64,000 bases of DNA from Haloterrigena gelatinilytica (lineage in GTDB: Archaea > Halobacteriota > Halobacteria > Halobacteriales > Natrialbaceae). Positions within the stretch are counted from its first letter, which is position 1, and each line of letters begins with the position of its first letter. The DNA is taken from assembly GCF_013342145.1 (NCBI RefSeq), contig NZ_JABUQZ010000001.1, positions 868,001-932,000 of the forward strand, read 5' to 3'. Below the pieces are notes generated by a model, which had not been told where the DNA came from, made no database searches, and was given only the letters and a program-made list of their open reading frames with translations. A program made the translations under genes and the position numbers. Below are positions 54,707 to 60,900 of the stretch, piece after piece.

Positions 54707-55558
54707 TTAGTCGCGGTACTGATTCAGGCGCTTTTTCAGCCGCTTCGCGGCCTGTCCGCTGGCTTTCGCGAACTCCTCGCCGTCGTCGTCTCGCGGCTCC
54801 GCCGCTCGACTGTCCGAGGCGCTTTGCGCCTCGCTATCCTCCCCGGCGAAGATGATCCCGCGCGAGGAGTTGACCAGCCCGACGCCATCGGCGAGTCCGT
54901 ACTCCACGGCCGCCTCGGCGTCGCCGCCCTGTGCACCCACGCCGGGAACGAGGAAGGGGAGATCGGGGACCTGCTCGCGGAGGTCCTCGAGTTCCTCGGG
55001 TTTGGTCGCGCCGACGACGAGGCCGACGTTGTCGTTCTCGTTCCAGAGGTCGGCCAGCGCGGCGACGCGCTCGTAGACGGCTTCGCCGGTCTCGAGTTCG
55101 AGGTCCTGAACATCGGCGCCGCCGGGGTTCGAGGTCCGACAGAGGACGAAGACGCCGGCCTCCTCGTTCGACAGGAACGGCTGCAGCGAGTCCCGGCCCA
55201 TGTAGGGGTTGACGGTGATCGCGTCGGCGGTCTCGAGCAGTTGTGCGTACTGACGTGTCGTGTTCCCGATGTCGGCGCGCTTGGCGTCGAGCAGGACGGG
55301 GACGTCCTTCCCGTGGGCGTAGGCGATCGTCTCCTCCAGCGCCCGCCAGCCGTCGGGGTCCTCGTAGAAGGCGGCGTTGGGCTTGTAGGCGGCGGCGTGC
55401 TCGTGGGTGGCGTCGATGATCCGGCGGTTGAACGCCCACCGCGGAAGGTCGTGCTCCGCGAGGTGGTCGGGAATTCGCGACTGGTCGGGGTCGAGCCCGA
55501 CCGAGACGACGCTGTCGACCGTCCGAATGCGGTCGTGCAGCCGATCGAAGAAGTTCAT
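54707..55558 (-). CDS. pyrF: Orotidine 5'-phosphate decarboxylase
   Basis: A 283-aa enzyme of UMP synthesis with the long-type signature SVGLDPDQSRIPDHL, KPNAAFYEDPDG, VLLDAKRADIGNTTRQYAQ (catalytic D-K-x-x-D), TVNPYMGRDSLQPF and LVPGVGAQGGDAEAA. The start at 55558 (MNFFDRLHDRIR) fits the family; the upstream extension is not supported. Between RGIIFAGE and EEFAKASGQAAKRL lies an about 18-residue Ser/Ala/Asp insertion (SEAQSASDSRAAEPRDDD). The DNA behind it contains perfect palindromes at 54793-54805 and 54816-54832. Confidence 0.93.
   Translation of the reverse strand: MNFFDRLHDRIRTVDSVVSVGLDPDQSRIPDHLAEHDLPRWAFNRRIIDATHEHAAAYKPNAAFYEDPDGWRALEETIAYAHGKDVPVLLDAKRADIGNTTRQYAQLLETADAITVNPYMGRDSLQPFLSNEEAGVFVLCRTSNPGGADVQDLELETGEAVYERVAALADLWNENDNVGLVVGATKPEELEDLREQVPDLPFLVPGVGAQGGDAEAAVEYGLADGVGLVNSSRGIIFAGEDSEAQSASDSRAAEPRDDDGEEFAKASGQAAKRLKKRLNQYRD
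54793..54832. repeat. Two palindromes inside pyrF
   Basis: GCGGC-TCC-GCCGC (54793-54805) and GAGGCGC-TTT-GCGCCTC (54816-54832) are perfect inverted repeats in the segment that encodes the added Ser/Ala/Asp insertion near the PyrF C-terminus. The style, short stems with 3-nt loops, matches the hairpins in rnp1 and between gyrB and gyrA. Confidence 0.6.
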
Positions 55559-55792
55559 GCCTGCGAGTGGTCTCCCGCCGCTCGAAAAGGTTGCTATCCC
55601 GTCGGCGCTCGCGACCGCGGCCGTTCCGCAAGCGAGTTCGACCCGGTTCGTCCGGGAGATCGAGACAGTCATCGGATTGAGAAGATCGTGCGCGTTCGCC
55701 GGTGACGAGCCGGAATATTCCGAATGCGAACGCTTCCCGCTCCAAATACTTTAGACATCAGCTACTTCGCTATTATAATCGTCTGCTACAGT

Positions 55793-56074
55793 ATGGCCAT
55801 TCGAACCAACGAGAAATCTAACTCGCATCTCGGTCGACTTCGCGACCGCATCCGCTCGACGCTGTTCGCGGGCGACGGCCGGTCTGCGGACGACGCCGAC
55901 GCTGACGGCGTCGAAACGGACGACGTCGCGCCGTCGCCGAACGCCCCCGGAAACCTCTTCCAGTGCTCGCGGTGTGGGACCGTCTACATCGACTCCGAAA
56001 AGACCGCCTGCTCGGACTGCGACGAAGCCGTCGAGCAGGTCCGATCGGACCTGACGCCGTCGCCCGCCCGATAG
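55793..56074 (+). CDS. Small zinc-ribbon protein of unknown function
   Basis: A 93-aa protein starting at MAIRTNEKSNSHLG. The C-terminal third has CSRC and CSDC pairs (residues about 60-78), spaced as a rubredoxin-like ribbon. The middle is acidic and disordered. TATTATAAT (55771-55779) lies about 20 nt before the ATG, fitting a leaderless transcript. No relatives with a known function are recognised. Confidence 0.55.
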   Translation: MAIRTNEKSNSHLGRLRDRIRSTLFAGDGRSADDADADGVETDDVAPSPNAPGNLFQCSRCGTVYIDSEKTACSDCDEAVEQVRSDLTPSPAR

Positions 56075-56135
56075 TCCGCGCGTATATCGGCGTTATCGAG
56101 CCTTTGAGCGGCGTTCGCTCCGAGTTCCGCTCTCC

Positions 56136-56555
56136 TCACGCCTCGAGCACTTCGATCGGGTTGTTCTCCGGATCGCGGAGGAACAGAATCGACGTTCCGC
56201 TTTCCGTCGTCCGCGGCTCGCTGATCGTCGAGACGTCGTCGGGAAGCGCCGCGTAGAACGCGTCGAGGTCGTCGACCGCCAGTCCGACGTGTTTCGCGCC
56301 GGGCTGGTTGAGCCCCGCCGCGGGCGAGCCCCGCGCTTCGGGGTCGTACTCGACGAGTTCGATCCGGATCCCGTCGGCCTCGAGGTGGGCGAACTCCCCG
56401 CGGGCACCCTCGACGCCGACGGCGTCCGAAAACTCCTCGCCGCCGACGCTGAATCGCTCGACGACGTCGAGTCCGAGGACGTCCCGATAGAAGGGAAGCG
56501 TTTCGTCGAGGTCTTCGACGGTGATTCCGACGTGGTGTGCGCTGAGTGATGTCAT
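56136..56555 (-). CDS. VOC-family protein (glyoxalase/methylmalonyl-CoA epimerase-like)
   Basis: A 139-aa protein with two beta-alpha-beta-beta-beta repeats: AHHVGITVEDLDETLPFYRDVLGLDVVERF and KHVGLAVDDLDAFYAALPDDV, ending SGTSILFLRDPENNPIEVLE. Metal ligands typical of VOC enzymes are present: H8 (AHHVG), a Glu near ELVEYD, a His at KHVG and the final E in NPIEVLE. Substrate is unknown; glyoxalase I, epimerase or resistance proteins share the fold. It is divergent from the short gene at 56559. Confidence 0.8.
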   Translation of the reverse strand: MTSLSAHHVGITVEDLDETLPFYRDVLGLDVVERFSVGGEEFSDAVGVEGARGEFAHLEADGIRIELVEYDPEARGSPAAGLNQPGAKHVGLAVDDLDAFYAALPDDVSTISEPRTTESGTSILFLRDPENNPIEVLEA

Positions 56556-56558
56556 CGG

Positions 56559-56795
56559 GTGGACCTACGAGTCCGGGAGAAAAACGCTTCCGACTGCACG
56601 GTCCAGACCGAGACGCTGACCGGAGACGAGCGATTCGTCGAAACGACCCGAACGCTACACGAACGGGCGCCCGAGCCGACGCGACTCGAGGTGCTCCTGG
56701 GCGATGATCACGGCCGGCAGTTGTTCGAGACCGACCGCGGCGAGGATCTCGAGAACTGGATCGACAACCTGATCGAAACCGCGTGCGACGGCTGA
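56559..56795 (+). CDS. Small hypothetical protein
   Basis: A 78-aa ORF with GTG start at 56559, only 3 nt from the divergent VOC start, so the promoters would overlap. The sequence (VREKNASDCTVQTETLTGDERFVETTRTLHERAPEPTRLEVLLGDDHGRQLFETDRGEDLENWIDNLIETACDG) has the acidic composition of a real haloarchaeal protein. No family is recognised. It could also start further inside. Confidence 0.4.
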   Translation: MDLRVREKNASDCTVQTETLTGDERFVETTRTLHERAPEPTRLEVLLGDDHGRQLFETDRGEDLENWIDNLIETACDG

Positions 56796-56810
56796 TCGTC
56801 ACGTCGCGGT

Positions 56811-57644
56811 TCACGCGTCGAGGAACTCGCGGAGCCGCTCGGTGTAGGCGTCGGGCCGGTCGGCCATGACCCAGTGAGACGCCTCGTCGAGTCCGACGAG
56901 TTCGGCGTCGGAGATATCGCCCTCGAGGCGCTCGGCGTACTCGATCTCCTGGAACTCGTCCTCGGCGCCCCACAGTAGGAGCGTCCGAGCGGGGATCTCG
57001 CTCGGATCGATCTCGGTCGTGTGGCTCGTGTTGGTCCCGATCGCGTTGCGCGACAGCGAGACGGCCGCCTCCTCGGAGTCCCACGGGGCGAGCATCCCGT
57101 CGACGAACGCCTCCTCGGGGTCGTCGTACCGGGTGTCGCGGAAGACCCCCTCGAGCGTCTCGCGGACGTCGTCGACGCCCATCTCGTTGATCGTCGCGGG
57201 CAGTCCGAGGTCGACGATGGTCTCGATGGGCCACGAGTCGTAACAGACCGCGTTCGATAGGACGAGTCGGTCGATCGCGTCCGGATCGTGAACGGCGTAG
57301 CGTAATCCGACGCCGCCGCCGAGGTCGTGGCCGACGAACGTCAGCGACTCGAGCCCCAACTCCTCGACCAGGCCGTCGATCATCGCCTCCTGGGCCCTGA
57401 TCGAGCGGTCGAACCCGTCGTGCATCGCCGAGTTCCCGTAGCCGACCATGTCCGGGGCGATCACCCGGTAGTCGTCCGACAGCGCCGGTGCGACGTCGCG
57501 CCAGAGGAACGACGACGTCGGAATGCCGTGACAGAACAGGATCGGCTCCCCGTCCCCGTCGTCGTAGTAGGCGACCTCGAGGTCGTGTTCGTCGACGGCG
57601 ACCGTCGTCGTCTCCTGCTTCTCGGACCACGTATCGTAGTCCAT
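56811..57644 (-). CDS. Alpha/beta hydrolase with Asp nucleophile (haloalkane dehalogenase/epoxide hydrolase-like)
   Basis: A 277-aa protein starting at MDYDTWSEKQ. The oxyanion motif HGIPTSSFLWRD (residues 39-50) and the nucleophile elbow VGHDLGGGVG with D107 place it with dehalogenases and epoxide hydrolases, not with serine esterases. The acid is D228 or D230 in GAEDEF and the His is H257. In true haloalkane dehalogenases the first motif is HGNPTSS and the elbow HDWG; here the halide-binding Asn and Trp are Ile41 and Leu108. Epoxide hydrolysis or another hydrolysis is therefore as likely. Its neighbours include two other dehalogenase-superfamily genes. Confidence 0.75.
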   Translation of the reverse strand: MDYDTWSEKQETTTVAVDEHDLEVAYYDDGDGEPILFCHGIPTSSFLWRDVAPALSDDYRVIAPDMVGYGNSAMHDGFDRSIRAQEAMIDGLVEELGLESLTFVGHDLGGGVGLRYAVHDPDAIDRLVLSNAVCYDSWPIETIVDLGLPATINEMGVDDVRETLEGVFRDTRYDDPEEAFVDGMLAPWDSEEAAVSLSRNAIGTNTSHTTEIDPSEIPARTLLLWGAEDEFQEIEYAERLEGDISDAELVGLDEASHWVMADRPDAYTERLREFLDA

Positions 57645-57784
57645 GTGTCTCGCTGCTGCCACGCCGACGCCATTAGAAGTTCGCGTCCGTCGGTATTCGG
57701 ACGTGTAAGCTGTCGTAGCCGGTAGCCGATCGGCGCGATCCGCGCGGAACAGCCCTCGAGCCCGAGCCACGAGGGCCGTCCCGG

Positions 57785-58063
57785 TCACCGAGCGTTCGAC
57801 TCCGCGAACCGATCGCCGTTGATGGAGTAGACGCGCTGTCTGGCGTCCGCAAACGAGATCTGGGAGTCGACGAGGTCGTGCTCCTCGAGTTGCTTCAGGG
57901 CGTAGCGGACCGTTCGAGCGGGGAGCATGGTCTCCTCGGCGAGTCGCGACTGCGTGAGAGAGCCCTCGTGTGCGAGGACGGTCAACACCAGTTTCGCGCT
58001 CGGCGGGACGTCGTCGACGGCGTCCGGGGCTGTATTCGACGTGAGTACGACCTGTTCGCTCAT
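57785..58063 (-). CDS. Small winged-helix regulator
   Basis: A 92-aa DNA-binding protein: SAKLVLTVLAHEGSLTQSRLAEETMLPARTVRYALKQLEEHDLVDSQISFADARQRVYSI is a MarR/ArsR-like winged helix with a wing. No cysteines for metal sensing are present. It lies between the alpha/beta hydrolase and HAD genes, all on the minus strand, 140 nt upstream of the hydrolase. It may control one or both, which is inferred only from position. A likely promoter, CTATACTATATTG at 58101-58113, precedes its start. Confidence 0.7.
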   Translation of the reverse strand: MSEQVVLTSNTAPDAVDDVPPSAKLVLTVLAHEGSLTQSRLAEETMLPARTVRYALKQLEEHDLVDSQISFADARQRVYSINGDRFAESNAR

Positions 58064-58220
58064 TATCCCCCTCTGGCCGCGGAGCCTCTTTAATGGTTCT
58101 CTATACTATATTGGGTGGCCGGCCGCTGCGAAACCAGCCGGAGGAGAGTCGCGCTCGCGGCTGACCGTCGACATACGTCTTCTCGAAGACTGCTGCCACT
58201 CGAGAGTCGTCGCGCCTCGA

Positions 58221-58913
58221 TCAGTCCGCCTCGAGTTCCTCGGCCAGGTCGTGGAAACTGTCGATCGTCAGATCGGGCTCGGTCTCGTAGGGCCCCCAGA
58301 GCGTGTCCGACCGGTTGATCCAGACGCCCTGCATCCCGGCGTTCATCGCACCGGGGACGTCCCACCAGCCCGCGGCGACGAAGGCGATCTCCTCGATCGG
58401 CGTCCCGATCTCGTCGGCGGCGTGGCGGTAGAGTTCGGGCTGGGGTTTGAACTGCTCGATCTCGTCGGCGCTGATAGCGTCCTCGAGGACGTCCCCGAGG
58501 TCGGCGCCCTCGACCAGCGACTCGAGCATCTCCTCGTTGCCGTTCGAGACGACGTAGCAGTCGTATCCGAGGTTCCGGAAGCGCTCCATGCCGTCGCGGA
58601 CGTCGTCGAAGACCGGCAGTTCGTGGTACGTCGAGAGGATCTCCTCGCGCTCGTCCGCGTCGAGTTCGACGCCGACCGTCTCGAGTGCGACCCGCAGGGC
58701 GTTGCGGTTCATCTCGTAGAACGCGTCGTACTCGCCGATCGCGTTGCCGACCATCGCGTTCGCCAGCGAGCGCTGGCGCCAGATTTTGGCGACGAGCGAG
58801 GGGTCGAACTCGTCGACGCGTTCCGAGATCGGTTCGGCGACCGCGGCGACGTCCACGAGCGTACCGTACGAGTCGAACGCGAGCGTCTCGACCGCGTCGG
58901 GATCGAACGACAT
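58221..58913 (-). CDS. HAD-superfamily type II haloacid dehalogenase-like hydrolase
   Basis: A 230-aa HAD hydrolase. The nucleophile D14 and T18 lie in AFDSYGTLVDV, R46 in IWRQRSL aligns with the carboxylate-binding Arg, S123 and N124 in VVSNGNEEML, K156 in EQFKPQPELY and D185 in WWDVPGA. The usual type II dehalogenase motif SSNxWD is instead AAGWWD, so the Ser and Asn that bind the substrate and water are Ala180 and Gly182. Activity on 2-haloacids may thus be altered. The gene start at 58913 faces the DehI-like gene at 59053. Confidence 0.8.
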   Translation of the reverse strand: MSFDPDAVETLAFDSYGTLVDVAAVAEPISERVDEFDPSLVAKIWRQRSLANAMVGNAIGEYDAFYEMNRNALRVALETVGVELDADEREEILSTYHELPVFDDVRDGMERFRNLGYDCYVVSNGNEEMLESLVEGADLGDVLEDAISADEIEQFKPQPELYRHAADEIGTPIEEIAFVAAGWWDVPGAMNAGMQGVWINRSDTLWGPYETEPDLTIDSFHDLAEELEAD

Positions 58914-59052
58914 GACGGTCTCGGTACCCCGCGAACGGCGAAATAGCTTGGCCCGACGGCGAATCGGATCGCGGGCGAGTCGAGTGCGATTCGAATCAGT
59001 TCGAACCGCTGCCGGCCCGAGACTGATGGTCGTCTCCGTCGTGGCAACTCGC

Positions 59053-59934
59053 ATGGACCCGAGCAAACAGCTGTACGAACGGGAGGCGACGGGCTGGCGC
59101 CGCGGTCTGTACGAGGACGTCGAGGGGACGTTTCGCGCGCCGATCGTCAACTGGTTCTTCCGGACGCTGACGGCCAACGAACCCGAATTCACTCGATACC
59201 TGTGGGCCCAATGCAAGCCGCTCTTCCAGACGCGCGCGTTCGGCCGGTTCACCGTCTCCTACCGGGACGCGGTGCGCTCGTCGCTCGAGGACGCCCCCGC
59301 TGACGTCCCGCGCTACCGGCGCGCCGACCTCGATCTCCGGCCGCCCGAGTGGCGCGAGCTCCGCGGTCAGGTCGCGACGTTCGACGTCGTGGCGCCGCGA
59401 CTGGCGTTTACGTTCGCGATCTGCGATCGGGCGATGAACGACGAGCTTCCGGACCCGGAGCCGACCGGCGAGCCGTCGACGGCACCCCTTCCCGAATGGC
59501 TCGACCGCGATCGCGGCCTGTCGGTGACGATGCTCGACGACGGTGCGATTCCCGCGGACCTCGAGCCGACCGTCGACGAGATCCGCGACTTTCACGGCCT
59601 CGAGGGCGGGCTGCCGAGCATCTATCGCTGTCTCGCCCAGTGGCCGAACTACCTCGAACCGGCCTGGTCGGACCTCGCGGACGTCCTCGAGAGCGACGCC
59701 TTCGAGCGCGGCTGTGACGACGCCGACGGGATCGTCGGCGACCACTGCGCCGAGCTTCCGTACGTCCCGCAGCTGTCGCCGTCGGCCCTCTCCGATCGCG
59801 GGTTCGACGAGTCGACGATCGACGACCTCGGCGAGTTCGTCCGGCAGTTCAACCGCGGTGCTATCGAGTCGGTGCTACCGGCGCTCGTCGTCTACGCGGC
59901 GACGCTCGGTGCCGGCGGCGAGCGATCGCTCTGA
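59053..59934 (+). CDS. DehI-like halocarboxylic acid dehalogenase family protein
   Basis: A 293-aa protein starting at MDPSKQLYEREATGWRRGLYEDVEGTFRAPIVNWFFRTLTANEPEFTRYLWAQCKPLFQ; an ATG at 59026 would add nine residues. The length and helical two-repeat layout (RFTVSYRD, then LPSIYRCLAQWPNYLEPAWSDLADVL, with the second repeat ending GAIESVLPALVVYAATLG) match the DehI family of D,L-2-haloacid dehalogenases. Catalytic Asp/Asn cannot be assigned without alignment. Haloarchaeal relatives are common and untested. It is divergent from the type II HAD gene. Confidence 0.7.
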   Translation: MDPSKQLYEREATGWRRGLYEDVEGTFRAPIVNWFFRTLTANEPEFTRYLWAQCKPLFQTRAFGRFTVSYRDAVRSSLEDAPADVPRYRRADLDLRPPEWRELRGQVATFDVVAPRLAFTFAICDRAMNDELPDPEPTGEPSTAPLPEWLDRDRGLSVTMLDDGAIPADLEPTVDEIRDFHGLEGGLPSIYRCLAQWPNYLEPAWSDLADVLESDAFERGCDDADGIVGDHCAELPYVPQLSPSALSDRGFDESTIDDLGEFVRQFNRGAIESVLPALVVYAATLGAGGERSL

Positions 59935-59970
59935 CCGCGCGTCGCCACACCTCGATCCGGTCGCGCGTGG

Positions 59971-60768
59971 TCACTCGATGACGGCCCGCACCTGGAGATA
60001 TTCGACGCGGATCGCGTTGTCGCCGAACCACTCCTCCAAGGCCGCGACGGCGTCCCGGCGGAGCGCGTCGCGGGCCTCGTCGTCGTCCATCCGCCGGAGG
60101 ACCGGCGACAGCGGGCCGGACTCCTCGGCGAACTCCCGCCAGAAGTGGTGGGGCGTGGCGTAGCGGAACTCGAGGTGGCGCCGCTGCAACGAGAGGTCGG
60201 TGTCGGCGAACTGCTCGCGGACGAACGCGGGATCGCCCCACCGGAGGTGCGACCACGGATCGCTGGGCGACTCGTCGACGTGGTCGGTCAGCACCTCGGT
60301 GAGATCGCCGACGACGCCGTTTGGCGACCACGCCGTGAAGCAGACCCGGCCGCCCGATTTCGTCGCGCGGCGCAGTTCCGCGCCGGCGGCCGTCGAGTCC
60401 GGCGCGAACACGTGGCCGAAGTTCGAGAGGACGACGTCGAACGCGCCGTCGGGGACCGGGAGCGCCTCGGCGTCGCCGGCGAGCCAGCCGATGTCGTCGT
60501 ACCCCGCGAGCGCGGCGTTCTCGCGGGCGAGTTCGAGCATACCGTGTGCGAGGTCGAGGCCGACGACCTCGGCGCCCGACCGGCGGGCCGTCAGCGCGGC
60601 GTTGCCGGTCCCGCAACCGACGTCGAGGACGCGGTTTCCCGGATCGATCCCCGCGGCGTTGACCAGCCGCGCGATGGCCGGCAGCATGTTCGGCGCCATC
60701 GCGGGATAGCGGCCCGCCGACCAGACGTGGCGCGATGCTCGGTCGTCGGACTCCGGCGGATCGTTCAT
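59971..60768 (-). CDS. Class I SAM-dependent methyltransferase
   Basis: A 265-aa protein with motif I VLDVGCGTGNAALTAR (residues 47-62), motif II VVGLDLAHGMLELA, motif III AEALPVPDGAFDVVLSNFGHVF and a C-terminal cap. It belongs to the UbiE/Methyltransf_11 type. The small-molecule substrate is unknown. The P1B ATPase gene is divergent, with 132 nt between the starts. Confidence 0.85.
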   Translation of the reverse strand: MNDPPESDDRASRHVWSAGRYPAMAPNMLPAIARLVNAAGIDPGNRVLDVGCGTGNAALTARRSGAEVVGLDLAHGMLELARENAALAGYDDIGWLAGDAEALPVPDGAFDVVLSNFGHVFAPDSTAAGAELRRATKSGGRVCFTAWSPNGVVGDLTEVLTDHVDESPSDPWSHLRWGDPAFVREQFADTDLSLQRRHLEFRYATPHHFWREFAEESGPLSPVLRRMDDDEARDALRRDAVAALEEWFGDNAIRVEYLQVRAVIE

Positions 60769-60900
60769 ACGCCGTGTGCGGTCGCCACGGACAAAAATCG
60801 GCCGTCGGGTTCGTCACCGTCGCGGCAGTTGAACACCGGCCGCCGCGATCGGTGTCGAGCGGTCGCTTTTGGCGCTCGAGTCCCTAGCGAGACGAGAACG

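Noticed and set aside
60145-60900. In-frame upstream extension of the P1B ATPase
   Set aside because: The extension overlaps the methyltransferase antisense and has no homology; the ATG at 60901 directly precedes the HMA domain.
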